Source: Chloroflexota bacterium
GTDB taxonomy: Bacteria > Chloroflexota > Dehalococcoidia > Lucifugimonadales > UBA3495
Direction of reading: 5' to 3'
DNA: 64,000 nt
NCBI GenBank assembly: GCA_009840135.1
Contig: VXOH01000020.1
Coordinates: forward strand, 1 to 64,000
Positions 1-9,160 of this stretch are shown one piece after another. The notes under the pieces were generated by a model, which ran no database searches, was not told the origin of the DNA, and saw nothing but the letters and a program-made list of their open reading frames with translations. Numbering within the stretch: the stretch's first letter is position 1; every line of letters begins with the position of its first letter. A program made the position numbers and the translations under genes.

Positions 1-22
1 GGGGCGGTTCGCGAAACGCCCC
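1..22. repeat. Palindromic repeat, GGGGCG..CGCCCC family
   Basis: GGGGCGGTTCGCGAA followed by ACGCCCC forms a near-perfect palindrome with one mismatch. Related copies lie at 32050-32077, 33231-33253 and 50897-50922, so this is a dispersed intergenic element cut by the window edge. Bases 85-112 downstream carry a TTCGTGTTCCTTCGTGGA-type repeat that recurs near 6690-6755, 28280-28310 and 39650-39675. Confidence 0.7.
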
Positions 23-125
23 TCCCGCCGTAGCTTCCAGGCCTCCGCCCGAAGCAGAACCTCGCCTTTTCCCGCCTATTATCGAATCTTCGTGTTCCTT
101 CGTGGATGAACAAAAAGGAGTTCCT

Positions 126-2441
126 ATGAGCGAAAACTGGTTCCGGCTGGAGGAAGCAACCATTGCAGGACTGCACGCCGCCATACAGTCCGGCCAGACT
201 ACCTGCGTTGAGATTGTGCAGGGCTACATAGACCGGGTACGGGCATACAACGGCGTGCCCAGCGTTCTGGTCACAGAAGACGGCGGGGACATCCCGGAGG
301 CCACCGGCGCGGTGCGGGGCGGGGACCCCATAACCTTCCCCACCGAAACGGTGCCTGCATCCCAGATATTCCCAGACCTGGATAAATACCGGGGCAAGCC
401 GCTGGAGTTCGGTCGCATGGAGCCCACGGCATCGGACCCGACGGTGCAGCAGCAGTACGGCATGATTGTGGCGAAGAAGAAGGCCGGGCAGGTCAACGCC
501 CTCGCCACTCTCAATATCCGTGGCGAGCGTTCCGTAACCTGCAAGGGCGATTTTGACCGGCACCCCTCCCAGGGGCCGCTGCCCGCGGGCGCGCCGCCGG
601 TGTGCGAGCACTTTCGCCAATTTCCCGACGCCCTGGAGCGTGCCGCAGAGTTGGATGCCCAGTACGGAACCAACCCCGACCTGGAAGCCATGCCCATGTA
701 TGGCATCACCTTCTCCTTCAAAGACCCCTTTGACACCAGGGACATGCGGTCAACCGGCGGCGGCGATGCTGCCTACGACATAGATTTTCCCGCCCGCGAC
801 CATGTCCTTGTGGAGCAGTTACGCAACAAGGGCGCCATAATATTCGCCAAGGCCGTCAACACCGAGTACAACGGCCGGGCCGGCGACCCGGGCGGTCGTC
901 ACGAGCCCGACAAGATACTCCCCTCGGTGCTGGGCTACCAGCGGTCCAGCTGGGGCGGCAATCCTTCCAACCCTTACGACACCTCCCGTTCCGCCTCCCT
1001 GGGTTCCAGCTCCGGCTCGGCCCTCTCCGTCAGCACCAACATGGTCATGGCCAGCCTGGGCGAGGAGACCCGGGCCTCAACCCGCGGGCCGGCCAACCAC
1101 AACTCGGTGGCCCTCATCCTGCCCCACAAGGCCATGCTGGGCTTCGACGGCGGGGCCATCGGCGCCGACATTTACTGCGACCGCAGCGGCATCCACTGCC
1201 GCTCCATCCAGGACTGCTCCAGGGTGCTGGATGCCTTGAAGGACCCGGAAGAAGGGTACTACGACCCCCGCGATCCCTTCACCACCGTGCCCCGCTCTTC
1301 GGTGCTGCCCTCCTACCAGGTCCACGCCCGAGGTTCCGGCGAGGCCGGCGCTCTTTCCGGCGTCCGCCTGGGCATCATCCGCGAGTCCATGGCCTACCCG
1401 GCCGGCTCGCTCACCGAAAAGCCCATCGTTGACTCAGCCGACCGGGAGATAAAGGCGGTCCTGCGAGACCACCTTGGCGCAACCCTGCTGGAGTCCGGAG
1501 ACCGCAACTGGCGTCCCGACCGGGCCGACCCGGAAATAGAACCCATGAAGGTGGACTTCCGGCGGGCCATAGCCGCCCTGCTGCCCGTATTCATGCCCGA
1601 CATTCTCTACCGCCTGGGGCCCGACGGTCAGCCGGTATTCAAGGAATTTGCCGAGGTTATCGTCCCCACCGAGTTTGCCCCCGGCGTATTCTTCGGTTCC
1701 GGCGAGATGCAGCCGGTGGACTACTTCGTGGAACTGGCCGACGGCCTAATCGAGCCGCCCTCCAACCTGGACCTTCCCACCATCCAGGACCAGATTCTGG
1801 CCATGTCCTTCCGCTACCACATCAAGCAGTACCTGACCCGCCGCGCCGCCGACTGGCGAGCCCTGGGTTACACCGAGAGCATCGTGGACTGGCCTACCCT
1901 CAACGCCCGTTCCAAGTTCTGGGGGGACGATCAGCGGGCTGCCTTCAAAAACTGGGAGGAGGTCACCGACCTGCGAAATCCCCTGGGAGGCCGCCAGGGC
2001 GTGGACGAGCGCATCATGCTGCGCGAGTTCCTGAGGCGCGTGGATATGATGGTCATCCTGGAAAACAAGCTGGACGCCCTGGTGCGCCTGCACACGCCCT
2101 ACCCGCCGGCCCTCATCGGCGGGGCCAACCAGAGCAGCGGCGGCAACAACATCCGGCAGGAGTCCACCAACGGGCCCAACGCCGGCCTCACCGAGGTGTT
2201 GATTCCCGCAGGCTACGTGGATACCGCCTACGACCCCGTATTCCGCCTGTCTGATGACGGCTCCAGTTACGTGTCCGCGCCTTCAACCACGCCTACCGCG
2301 TTGGACGCGCCAGGTCTGCCCTTCTCCCTGGTGTTCCGTACCGAGCCAGGCAAGGAGGACCTGCTGCTGAACATAGCTTCCTCCTACGAAGCGGCTTCTC
2401 GTCGCAGGGTAATGCCGCCCGACTTTGGCCCGCTGGGATGA
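126..2441 (+). CDS. Oversized amidase-signature family protein
   Basis: Amidase-signature (GatA/FAAH-type) hydrolase expected to cleave a C-N amide bond; substrate unknown. The Ser-cisSer-Lys triad can be placed: Lys near residue 199 in FSFKDPFD, and the serine-rich loop LGSSSGSALSVS near residues 292-303. At 771 aa it is far longer than the usual 450-550 aa, with extra segments between the N-terminus and the Lys motif and in the C-terminal half. The ORF track starts at 102, but an AAGGAG ribosome site directly before the ATG at 126 makes 126 the better start. A peptide-type solute-binding protein follows on the same strand after its own promoter, so the amidase may act on imported amides or peptides (inference). 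Family assignment is firm, specificity unknown. Confidence 0.85.
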   Translation: MSENWFRLEEATIAGLHAAIQSGQTTCVEIVQGYIDRVRAYNGVPSVLVTEDGGDIPEATGAVRGGDPITFPTETVPASQIFPDLDKYRGKPLEFGRMEPTASDPTVQQQYGMIVAKKKAGQVNALATLNIRGERSVTCKGDFDRHPSQGPLPAGAPPVCEHFRQFPDALERAAELDAQYGTNPDLEAMPMYGITFSFKDPFDTRDMRSTGGGDAAYDIDFPARDHVLVEQLRNKGAIIFAKAVNTEYNGRAGDPGGRHEPDKILPSVLGYQRSSWGGNPSNPYDTSRSASLGSSSGSALSVSTNMVMASLGEETRASTRGPANHNSVALILPHKAMLGFDGGAIGADIYCDRSGIHCRSIQDCSRVLDALKDPEEGYYDPRDPFTTVPRSSVLPSYQVHARGSGEAGALSGVRLGIIRESMAYPAGSLTEKPIVDSADREIKAVLRDHLGATLLESGDRNWRPDRADPEIEPMKVDFRRAIAALLPVFMPDILYRLGPDGQPVFKEFAEVIVPTEFAPGVFFGSGEMQPVDYFVELADGLIEPPSNLDLPTIQDQILAMSFRYHIKQYLTRRAADWRALGYTESIVDWPTLNARSKFWGDDQRAAFKNWEEVTDLRNPLGGRQGVDERIMLREFLRRVDMMVILENKLDALVRLHTPYPPALIGGANQSSGGNNIRQESTNGPNAGLTEVLIPAGYVDTAYDPVFRLSDDGSSYVSAPSTTPTALDAPGLPFSLVFRTEPGKEDLLLNIASSYEAASRRRVMPPDFGPLG

Positions 2442-2544
2442 TTCTCGTGAGCAGGGACGGGATCATTCCGGTTGCGTGAGCCCGCCAAATGGTTTACGAA
2501 ATTTAACACTGGGTAAACATTGCCATAAACGACTTGACAAATTA

Positions 2545-2573
2545 TTGACATTGTTCCGTTCGCTGGCTTATAG
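2545..2573 (+). promoter_or_regulatory. Sigma70-type promoter for the solute-binding protein gene
   Basis: TTGACA at 2545-2550, a 17-base spacer and TTATAG at 2568-2573. A second TTGACA sits at 2534-2539. It lies about 130 bases upstream of the lipoprotein start, giving that gene its own transcription start. Confidence 0.6.
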
Positions 2574-2705
2574 TTCCCGAAACTGTCAGACTTGGGCTGG
2601 CCAGATGGATATTGCGTTGGGGAAATATCCGGGCGCAGCGCCAGTCTGCCGATGGGATTGCAGTTCTATCCAACTTTAGTGGACAAGGAGGCGATAGAAG
2701 AAAGA

Positions 2706-4793
2706 ATGGCTCATCACTGGTTAACCAAACCTAAAATGTTGATCTACGGCTCTCTGAGCCTGCTGCTTTTGCTGGCAGTAGCCTGCGGAGCGGCGGAAGA
2801 GAGCCCTGCTGATACCGGCAGCACCACGGAAACAGCCGCCGAACAGGCAGCCCAGGAACAGATGCAGCAGCCGGCCGGTCCCCCACCGGCGGCCCAGCGC
2901 CAGCCCAGCACCGGCATGGCCGGCGGTGAGGGCGGTTCCACCCAGGGCACCGAGCCCATGGCTGAACAGTCGGCCCCGGCTCCTACTGCGGCTCCGGCTA
3001 TGTCCGATGCGCCCGCAGTTGCGGCGAAGAACGTAACTCGCCTCGAGTTTGCGATTACTTCCGCCAATAACGAGACCAACCGCCCCTGGAAGGGCAGCCG
3101 CCAGGCCTACGTCCAGTATGACCCCACGCTGGACTATGCCATCGGCATTCACCCCACCACCAGCGAGTGGGTGCCTGAGCTGGCCTCCAAGTGGGAAGCC
3201 AATGACGACCTGTCAGAGTGGACTTTCTGGCTTCGCGAAGGCATCCAGTTCCACAATGACTGGGGCGAACTGACCGCCGACGACTTCCTGCATACGGCCC
3301 AGATACTGACCCGGCCTGATACGCGGCTGGGTACCTGGCGTTACTTCGTTGGTGGCCGGAACGACGACGGCAGTCCTCTGGCCGGTCCCGACAAGTATTT
3401 CACCAAGATTGACGATTACACCTTCACCGTCACCTTCCACGGCAAGGACGGCAACCCGACGACCACCTTCGACGCCGAGTTCGTGATGAGCAATGCCTCC
3501 TCCGAAATGGGCCCCTGGAGCAAGAAGTTCTGGAATTCGGTCGGAGGCAGTGAAGAGGTGTACTTCTGCGGAGAGACCGCTCCCGCCTCCTGCACGGCAA
3601 CCCTTGAAGCGCGGGAAGCGCTCCTTGACGAAGAGGGAATGCAGGGCACCGGTTCCTACCAGTACATGGGCCGCGAGCCGGCCCTGGCCTTCATCATGGA
3701 GAAGACTCCCGGCACCCACTGGACCCACAACGTAGATCTGCCGGACGGCGTTCTCCCCGATGACCCGGACTTCCAGGAAATTCGGCTCTACTGGACTCCC
3801 GAGGACGCCAGCCGCTACGCCGCCCTGCTGGCCGGCGAAGCGCACCTGGCCGACCTGCCCCTGGACCTGCAGAAGGACGCTGCCGAGAATGGCATGAGGT
3901 TGTTCCGGTCCCAGTTTACCTCCAACAACTTCTTCGTCTTCTTCGGCGGGATGTACCTGAGCGACGACCCCAAGGACGTTGCGGCTTATGACCCCTCGGT
4001 GCCTTGGGCCGAGACCCCCTGGGCCGGCCAGGAGCCGGTTCAGGACCGCAATTCCCCCCAGTTCCAGAACAACGGCTGGAAGGTCCGCCGCGCCATGAAC
4101 AAGGCCATCAACCGGGAAGAACTCCTGGACGTGCTTTACAAGGGCATCGGCGAGCTGATGTATGTAGGTTACTATCACCCCAGCCACTACGGTTGGGACG
4201 ACACCTGGCCTGACCGCTACGAGACCGAGTACAAGTACAACCCGGACGAGGCCCGACAGCTTCTGGCCGAGGCCGGTTACGACGAGAGCAACCCGGTCAA
4301 GGTAACGGTGCAGTCCTACGTCTCCCCGGGTGAAGCGGAACTGCCCCAGGCGATGGAAGCCATCGCCACCTACTGGCAGAACGTGGGCATCGAAGTGGAT
4401 ATCGAGGACCTGAGCGCCTCCCAGGTGCGGGAACGCTACCGGGGCCGCGAGATGCAGAACCGGGTATGGCCCAACATCATCATCTACTTCCCGCTGGAGT
4501 ACGGTAACCTGACCGGTTTCACCAGCACTTTCGGCTCCAGCAGCCACTACCAGGACAACTGGGTCAACCGTGTAGCCAGTGACTGGCGGAACGCCACCGA
4601 CTTCGACGAGCGGGACCGCATCGCTCGCGAGTGGGGTAACTGGGCTTTCGATAACTACATGACCATGCCCCTGTTCTGGTTCCCCCACACCGTCGTGGGC
4701 GACCCGGCGGTGGTGGAAAGCTGGATCTACCCCGGCAGCACTGTGCCCCGCAACGGTCACATGCACGCCGTCAAGGCTGCCTACAAGGGCTAG
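2706..4793 (+). CDS. ABC transporter solute-binding lipoprotein, family 5 (peptide type)
   Basis: Extracellular solute-binding protein of the DppA/OppA family (SBP_bac_5), which delivers peptides or other compounds to an ABC permease. The N-terminus is a lipoprotein signal with hydrophobic stretch SLLLLLAVAC, the Cys being the lipidation site near residue 24. A low-complexity Ala/Glu/Pro linker of about 80 residues follows, then the binding domain, including the family-typical AMNKAINREELLDVLYKG segment. At 695 aa it is larger than typical DppA (about 535), mainly through the linker. The ORF track begins at 2592, but the signal peptide fixes the start at the ATG at 2706, preceded by AAGGAG with long spacing. 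The likely partner permeases are the minus-strand dppB/dppC-type genes at 6.7-8.7 kb; no ATPase of this type is in the window. Confidence 0.88.
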   Translation: MAHHWLTKPKMLIYGSLSLLLLLAVACGAAEESPADTGSTTETAAEQAAQEQMQQPAGPPPAAQRQPSTGMAGGEGGSTQGTEPMAEQSAPAPTAAPAMSDAPAVAAKNVTRLEFAITSANNETNRPWKGSRQAYVQYDPTLDYAIGIHPTTSEWVPELASKWEANDDLSEWTFWLREGIQFHNDWGELTADDFLHTAQILTRPDTRLGTWRYFVGGRNDDGSPLAGPDKYFTKIDDYTFTVTFHGKDGNPTTTFDAEFVMSNASSEMGPWSKKFWNSVGGSEEVYFCGETAPASCTATLEAREALLDEEGMQGTGSYQYMGREPALAFIMEKTPGTHWTHNVDLPDGVLPDDPDFQEIRLYWTPEDASRYAALLAGEAHLADLPLDLQKDAAENGMRLFRSQFTSNNFFVFFGGMYLSDDPKDVAAYDPSVPWAETPWAGQEPVQDRNSPQFQNNGWKVRRAMNKAINREELLDVLYKGIGELMYVGYYHPSHYGWDDTWPDRYETEYKYNPDEARQLLAEAGYDESNPVKVTVQSYVSPGEAELPQAMEAIATYWQNVGIEVDIEDLSASQVRERYRGREMQNRVWPNIIIYFPLEYGNLTGFTSTFGSSSHYQDNWVNRVASDWRNATDFDERDRIAREWGNWAFDNYMTMPLFWFPHTVVGDPAVVESWIYPGSTVPRNGHMHAVKAAYKG

Positions 4794-4821
4794 CCAGGCC
4801 ACTACCTCTTGGCGCAACTTT

Positions 4822-4856
4822 GGGCAGGTCGCTGTAAGGGCGACCTGCCCGTCTTT
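4822..4856 (+). terminator. Rho-independent terminator after the solute-binding protein gene
   Basis: GGGCAGGTCG and CGACCTGCCC form a 10-bp GC-rich stem with a 9-base loop, followed by GTCTTT. It lies about 30 bases after the stop codon at 4793. Confidence 0.75.
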
Positions 4857-4906
4857 ATCACCGCCGTACCCCCTTTCCCATTCTGACCTAGCAGGGAGTC
4901 CCGATT

Positions 4907-5965
4907 ATGAGCACTCAGCAATCCTCATCCGGCAATGGCCGTGCCCTGGAGTTCGGCCTGTTTGACTGGATTGAGTGGGAGAATCAGCCCCACAGCAAAA
5001 TTTACGAGGAACGGCTCAAGCTGCTGGAATACGCCGACAAGAACGGCTTTTACTGCTATCACTTGGCCGAGCATCACGTCACACCCCTGAGCCTGGCCCC
5101 TTCCCCCGGGGTATTTCTGGCCGCCGCCGCCCAGCGCACCAGGAACATCCGGCTGGGGCCGCTGGTTTACCTGCTGCCCTTCTACAGTCCCTTGCGCCTG
5201 CTGCACGAGGTCTGCATGATCGACAACCTGAGTAACGGGCGGCTGGACCTGGGCGTAGGGCGGGGCATCGTGCCCATGGAGGCAGCCCACTATGACGTGA
5301 ACTTCGACGACGGCAGGGACATGTTCCAGGAGGCTCTGGACGTCCTGATAATGGGAATGACCCAGAAGTCCCTGAACTACGTGGGCAAGTACTACCAGTA
5401 CGAAGACATCCAGGTCTGGTCGGAACCGCAGCAGCGGCCCTACCCGCCTCTGTGGTATGCCACCAATAACAAGGAGACAGTCCCCTGGATCGCGCAGCAT
5501 GGTTTCAATACCAGCACCGTTTTCGATGATAACGCCGAGGTGAAGCAGCACATTGACCTGTACCGCCAGGAGTGGCAGAAACATCTGGGTGACGAGGGCA
5601 GGCTCAACAGCCACGTGGCCGAACCCAAGCTCGGCCTCACCCGGCACGTTTACATTGCTCCCACCGACGCCGAGGCCCTCAAAGAGTGCCGCGCCGCCTT
5701 TGAAACCTGGTTCTTCAACATTAACTTCCTCTGGGACAAGCACGACGTTCCCATTCCCGCCACCCTGGATTTCGACGACTGGGTGGAGAAGGAAGTGATG
5801 ATGGTAGGTTCCCCGGCCACGGTGCGGGAGCAGGTTGGGCGCATGGTGGAGGAGAGCGGCATCAACTATTTCAACTCCATCTTTGCGTGGGGCGATCTTT
5901 CCCACGAGCAGGTAATGCGCTCCATTGGCCTGTTCGTCGAAGAAGTAATGCCTGCCTTGCGCTGA
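4907..5965 (+). CDS. LLM-class flavin-dependent oxidoreductase
   Basis: Luciferase-like monooxygenase family (TIM-barrel, FMN or F420 dependent) of 352 aa, normal family length. Visible features are FGLFDWIEW near the N-terminus, the YADKNGFYCYHLAEHHV strand (cf. the AEHH motif of bacterial luciferase alpha-like proteins), TRNIRLGPLVYLLPFYSPLRLLHEV and NLSNGRLDLGVGRGI, all typical of the family. The start at 4907 follows an AGGGAG site. Substrate and cofactor choice cannot be read from the sequence. The gene stands alone between two terminators, so it is probably monocistronic. Genomes of the SAR202 group are known to carry many such monooxygenases, which is one reason for the taxonomic guess. 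Confidence 0.88.
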   Translation: MSTQQSSSGNGRALEFGLFDWIEWENQPHSKIYEERLKLLEYADKNGFYCYHLAEHHVTPLSLAPSPGVFLAAAAQRTRNIRLGPLVYLLPFYSPLRLLHEVCMIDNLSNGRLDLGVGRGIVPMEAAHYDVNFDDGRDMFQEALDVLIMGMTQKSLNYVGKYYQYEDIQVWSEPQQRPYPPLWYATNNKETVPWIAQHGFNTSTVFDDNAEVKQHIDLYRQEWQKHLGDEGRLNSHVAEPKLGLTRHVYIAPTDAEALKECRAAFETWFFNINFLWDKHDVPIPATLDFDDWVEKEVMMVGSPATVREQVGRMVEESGINYFNSIFAWGDLSHEQVMRSIGLFVEEVMPALR

Positions 5966-5987
5966 AAGAAAGCAGGCATTACCCTTT

Positions 5988-6027
5988 ATAGACGCGGAGT
6001 AAACAGGTAAGGCTCCGCGTCTATTTG
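5988..6027 (+). terminator. Terminator after the LLM oxidoreductase
   Basis: ATAGACGCGGAG and CTCCGCGTCTAT form a perfect 12-bp stem followed by TTTGT. A second hairpin (AATGCCTGC / GCAGGCATT, 5947-5980) overlaps the end of the preceding coding region. Confidence 0.75.
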
Positions 6028-6065
6028 TGCATCCACTGACATATTCTCTTGTGAGGAAAACGAAC

Positions 6066-6578
6066 TTGCGCGCATCAATGGATGCTCCGGCTCCCCGCCT
6101 TGCCGCTCTTCCCATCTCCATGTTCGTATGCGCCCTCAGCGTCGCCACGGCCATCGTCGGCGCCCTGGGCCCCTGGGCAAGGGTGCCCACCTACCAGGCC
6201 AGCTACGGAGATGTCGCTGCCGGAGAGGGGGTCTTCTGGGTTACGGGGACCGAAGCGCCCGGCATGGTCCCTATATTTGGGGATGGGATGGTGGTCCTGG
6301 TCATGGTATCCCTGGCCGGGGCGCTCATATTGTGGCGAATGGTGAAGCCGCCCAGGTCCAGCGGATTTATCCTGTCCGGCATCCTTTGCCTGCTGCTGCT
6401 GTCGGCGGTTATTGCTACGGTTAATTGGGCCTACCCAGGCTATATTCCCCAAGCCGACTCCCGCACCTATTTCAAGCCCAGCGTGGAAGTGAGCTGGGGA
6501 CTGGTCGTCATGTGCCTGGGACTGTGGCCGGGCGTGTTGGCTGCAGCCTACCAGCTGTGGGCCGACGAACTCCGCTGA
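6066..6578 (+). CDS. Hypothetical four-helix membrane protein
   Basis: Unrecognised 170-183 aa protein. Four hydrophobic segments can be seen: SMFVCALSVATAIVGALG, MVVLVMVSLAGALILW, FILSGILCLLLLSAVIATV and WGLVVMCLGLWPGVLAAAYQLW, suggesting an integral membrane protein with a roughly 35-residue loop between the first two. The ORF track starts at 6027, inside the tail of the previous terminator. A TTG at 6066 has a GAGGAA ribosome site at good spacing, and an ATG at 6078 is also possible. No function is proposed. Confidence 0.65.
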   Translation: MRASMDAPAPRLAALPISMFVCALSVATAIVGALGPWARVPTYQASYGDVAAGEGVFWVTGTEAPGMVPIFGDGMVVLVMVSLAGALILWRMVKPPRSSGFILSGILCLLLLSAVIATVNWAYPGYIPQADSRTYFKPSVEVSWGLVVMCLGLWPGVLAAAYQLWADELR

Positions 6579-6601
6579 ACTATCAGCACCTGAAGCCACC
6601 A

Positions 6602-6744
6602 AGGACAAACAGAACCACGAAGGGTGATTCATCCACGAATGCCCACGAATAATTACTAATTAGTTACTTGCCCAACAAATACATTAGTGAAAATTCGTGC
6701 TTATTCGTGGATAAATCGTCTCCTTCGTGGTTCTTTGTGTTCCT
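6602..6744. repeat. Long foldback (inverted repeat) between convergent genes
   Basis: The left arm 6602-6650 contains AGAACCACGAAGG, ATCCACGAAT and CACGAAT. The right arm 6693-6744 contains ATTCGTG, ATTCGTGGAT and CCTTCGTGGTTCT in reverse order, forming imperfect arms of about 50 bases around an AT-rich loop with ACTAATTAGT. It sits between the 3' ends of the + strand membrane-protein gene and the - strand permease, so it may end transcription from both sides. The TTCGTGG unit recurs elsewhere in the window. Confidence 0.7.
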
Positions 6745-6760
6745 TCGTGGATTTATTGAA

Positions 6761-7660
6761 TCAGAGGTTGCGCTGCTTGGGGTCGAGCCGGTCGCGCAAC
6801 CAGTCGCCCATCAGGTTCAGGGACAGCACCACCAGTGAGATGGCAACCCCTGGGAAGAAGGACACCCACCAGGCGGTCACTACAAGCTCCCGTCCGGTGG
6901 CCACCATCAGGCCCCAGGCGGGCGTGGGCCGGGGAATACCGGCCCCGAGGAAACTGAGGCTGGCCTCCAGCAGGATCACAAAGCCTACCTGCAGGGTCGC
7001 CAGCACGATGATGGAATTCACTACGTTGGGAAAGACGTGCCGCACGATGATGCGGAAGTCCGAAGAACCCGCCACCTTGGCTCGTCCGATAAAATCCTGG
7101 TTCTTGATGGCCAGCACCTCTCCCCTTACCTGACGGGCGTAGCGAGACCACAGGATTACGCAGATGACGAAAATCACCACGCCGAAACTGGGACCCCGGG
7201 CCGCCACGATGGCCAGGGCTAACAGGATGGCGGGTATGGAGAGGGCAATATCCACACCTCTCATAATCAGCATGTCAGAGCGGCCGCCAAAGTAACCGGC
7301 AATCAGCCCCAGACCAACGCCCACAACTCCGCTGATGGCAATCACCGTCAGCGAAACCATCAAAACGTACTTGGCGCCATGGATGATGCGACTTAGAATG
7401 TCGCGGCCCTGCTTGTCGGTGCCCAGGAGATACCTGGCCGATCCCCCTTCCTGCCATGCCGGCGGGGTCAACCGCTCCGCAAACTGCCCCCGGGTAGGAT
7501 GGTGGGGCGCCACGACGTTGGCAAAAAATGCAGGAATGATCAAGACAACTACAATCACCGCCAATGGAATAAGCGGGAAGCGCCGGGCTTCCCGCAGGAA
7601 GTTACCTACGCTGCTGGGGGAGTACCAGGCAGGTTTTCGCGCTGGCGCAGTTATTTGCAT
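6761..7660 (-). CDS. ABC transporter permease, DppC/OppC type
   Basis: Inner-membrane permease of a peptide/nickel-type ABC transporter (BPD_transp_1), 299 aa. It has the N-terminal helix [23 protein letters not shown] followed by the OppC-type extracytoplasmic segment ending in [17 protein letters not shown], then further helices. The EAA-like cytoplasmic loop, which contacts the ATPase, reads [23 protein letters not shown]. The C-terminus [11 protein letters not shown] is the common DppC ending. It is second in a two-gene minus-strand operon behind the DppB-type gene, separated by 121 bases that contain a dispersed repeat. It probably works with the solute-binding lipoprotein at 2706; the ATPase genes are not in the window. 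Confidence 0.9.
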   Translation of the reverse strand: MQITAPARKPAWYSPSSVGNFLREARRFPLIPLAVIVVVLIIPAFFANVVAPHHPTRGQFAERLTPPAWQEGGSARYLLGTDKQGRDILSRIIHGAKYVLMVSLTVIAISGVVGVGLGLIAGYFGGRSDMLIMRGVDIALSIPAILLALAIVAARGPSFGVVIFVICVILWSRYARQVRGEVLAIKNQDFIGRAKVAGSSDFRIIVRHVFPNVVNSIIVLATLQVGFVILLEASLSFLGAGIPRPTPAWGLMVATGRELVVTAWWVSFFPGVAISLVVLSLNLMGDWLRDRLDPKQRNL

Positions 7661-7714
7661 TGTTGTCCACTCCTGATCAACTGGCGGGAACGGCGTTCCC
7701 CGTATTCTTGGGAA

Positions 7715-7775
7715 TGAGGGTCGTCACCCCCATCCCAGCCTTTCCCCCATCAATGGGGGAAGGGATACTTAAGCC
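7715..7775. repeat. Dispersed CCCCATC..CCCTTCCCCC repeat in the dppB-dppC gap
   Basis: The sequence GTCACCCCCATCCCAGCC..TTTCCCCCATCAATGGGGGAAGG is the reverse complement of the repeat family seen in full at 27444-27560 and 28961-29078 (CCCTTCCCCCTTGA..GGGGG, then GGATGGGGGTGA). Here it lies inside an operon, between two permease genes. Confidence 0.65.
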
Positions 7776-7781
7776 GCTTGC

Positions 7782-8699
7782 CTAGTATCGAATCCTGGGA
7801 TCCAGGTAAGCGTAGAGAATGTCCACTACCAGGTTGGCAAGGATATAGATCCCTGCGAAGGTGATTACAACCGCCTGGACTACCGGATAGTCCCGGGCGT
7901 TGATGGCCTGAATGGCCAGCAGGCCGGTGCCCGGCCATGTAAAGACGCTTTCCGTGATAACCGCTCCGGTCATCAACTGTCCCGCCACGATGCCGAAGAA
8001 CGTCAAGGGAGGAATGGAGGCGTTCTTGAGGGCGTGCTTCCAGACTACCTTCCACTCCAGAAGACCCTTGATTCGGGCCAGTTTTATGTACTCGGAGTCC
8101 AGCACTTCCAGCATGGCGGAGCGCACCAGGCGCATCATCGCCGCGACCTGGAACCAGCCCAGGGTAATGGCGGGCAGGATCAGATTCTTGCCTCCTCCCC
8201 GGCCTTGAGTGGGGAACAGGTCCAACTGGACGGCAAAAATGAAGATCAGGACGATGCCTAACCAGAAGGGAGGCAGAGACTGCCCTGCCAGGGCAATGAG
8301 CTTACCTATATAGTCAAAGACGGAGTCCTTCTTCACCGCCGAAAGGACCCCAACGGGCACGGCGATCAGCAAGCTGATTCCCATGGCAATGGCGGCCAAT
8401 TGGAATGTTGCGGGGAAGCGTTCGATTACGAGCCCGATGGCAGTTTTGTCAGCCCAGTTGATAGACTGGCCGAAATCGCCGCGTAAAGCGTTCCCAACAA
8501 ATTTCAGGTACTGAATAGGCAGGGGCTGGTCGAGACCCAACGAGCGTTCCAGGGCCCTTTCCTGGGCCGGACCGGCGTCGAATGGCAGGAATACATCAAC
8601 GGGATTTCCGCTGAGACGCGCCAGGGCGAAAACTATAACGCTTACGATGAACAGCACCAGGAGCGCGTACAAACACCTGATGATAATGAACCGTTGCAT
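7782..8699 (-). CDS. ABC transporter permease, DppB/OppB type
   Basis: Permease of the peptide/nickel ABC transporter type, 305 aa, the usual DppB length. The N-terminus MQRFIIIRCLYALLVLFIVSVIVFALARLSG is the canonical DppB first helix. The GQSLPPFWLGIVLIFIFA helix and the EAA-type loop YIKLARIKGLLEWKVVWKHALKNA are visible. The start ATG at 8699 has GAGGTGTAGGA before it. It is the first gene of the dppBC-like operon, reading away from the tubulin-like gene. A TTGACA-N17-TATATT promoter lies about 140 bases upstream on the minus strand. Confidence 0.9.
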   Translation of the reverse strand: MQRFIIIRCLYALLVLFIVSVIVFALARLSGNPVDVFLPFDAGPAQERALERSLGLDQPLPIQYLKFVGNALRGDFGQSINWADKTAIGLVIERFPATFQLAAIAMGISLLIAVPVGVLSAVKKDSVFDYIGKLIALAGQSLPPFWLGIVLIFIFAVQLDLFPTQGRGGGKNLILPAITLGWFQVAAMMRLVRSAMLEVLDSEYIKLARIKGLLEWKVVWKHALKNASIPPLTFFGIVAGQLMTGAVITESVFTWPGTGLLAIQAINARDYPVVQAVVITFAGIYILANLVVDILYAYLDPRIRY

Positions 8700-8840
8700 T
8701 CCTACACCTCAAGCTATTGGTGCGAGGACGGGCTCCAGCCGGCCAGGGGAAGGCTTCTTCGACGCCGCCATGCCCTCGTTCTTCGGGCCAACAAAAGTGA
8801 ACCCTTGGAGACCGGCGGCTTCTCCCATAGAATCTAGGCC

Positions 8841-8869
8841 AATATATGCCAAAGGCCGTTTAGTGTCAA
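8841..8869 (-). promoter_or_regulatory. Sigma70-type promoter for the dppBC-like operon
   Basis: On the minus strand, TTGACA (8869-8864), a 17-base spacer and TATATT (8846-8841) form a near-consensus promoter, predicting a 5' leader of about 135 bases before the ATG at 8699. The 603-base divergent region 8700-9302 holds no gene I can support; the ORFs listed there look like random frames. Confidence 0.65.
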
Positions 8870-9130
8870 CGAATGAGCCTTGCCGTCGGGACGCAATAAA
8901 CCGGTCGAAAATCGAGGAAACCGCCAGGGAAACTTTCCTGCCCCTCATGTTGCCTCGGCGGGTAGCTGAGCCAACCAAAGCCCGTCCTCTCTCGCCGCGA
9001 CCGCGAGATTACTCCCGACAAAAACGTCGGAAATTGCTCCGCAACAGTGTGACAAGCACGCCTGAACATAATGTAAGATAAGGCCAGTTGCGAAGGAAAC
9101 TTCACACCCCGTTTTCTAGCTATCCGGCAA

Positions 9131-9160
9131 TTGGACTCAATATGGTGTACGTGTTACAAT
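9131..9160 (+). promoter_or_regulatory. Candidate promoter for the tubulin-like gene
   Basis: TTGGAC (9131-9136), an 18-base spacer and TACAAT (9155-9160) lie on the + strand. This predicts a leader of about 135 bases before the ATG at 9303, which has the strong ribosome site AAGGAGTAGGAG. Confidence 0.5.

Noticed and set aside
3213-4817. 534 aa ORF on the minus strand opposite the solute-binding protein gene
   Set aside because: Shadow frame of a GC-rich gene; the + strand frame has a lipoprotein signal and family motifs, the minus frame only Val/Gly/His-rich sequence.
8647-9081. ORFs of 144 and 89 aa in the dppB/tubulin-like divergent region
   Set aside because: No motif, Arg/Pro-rich random composition, and the region contains the minus-strand promoter for dppB.
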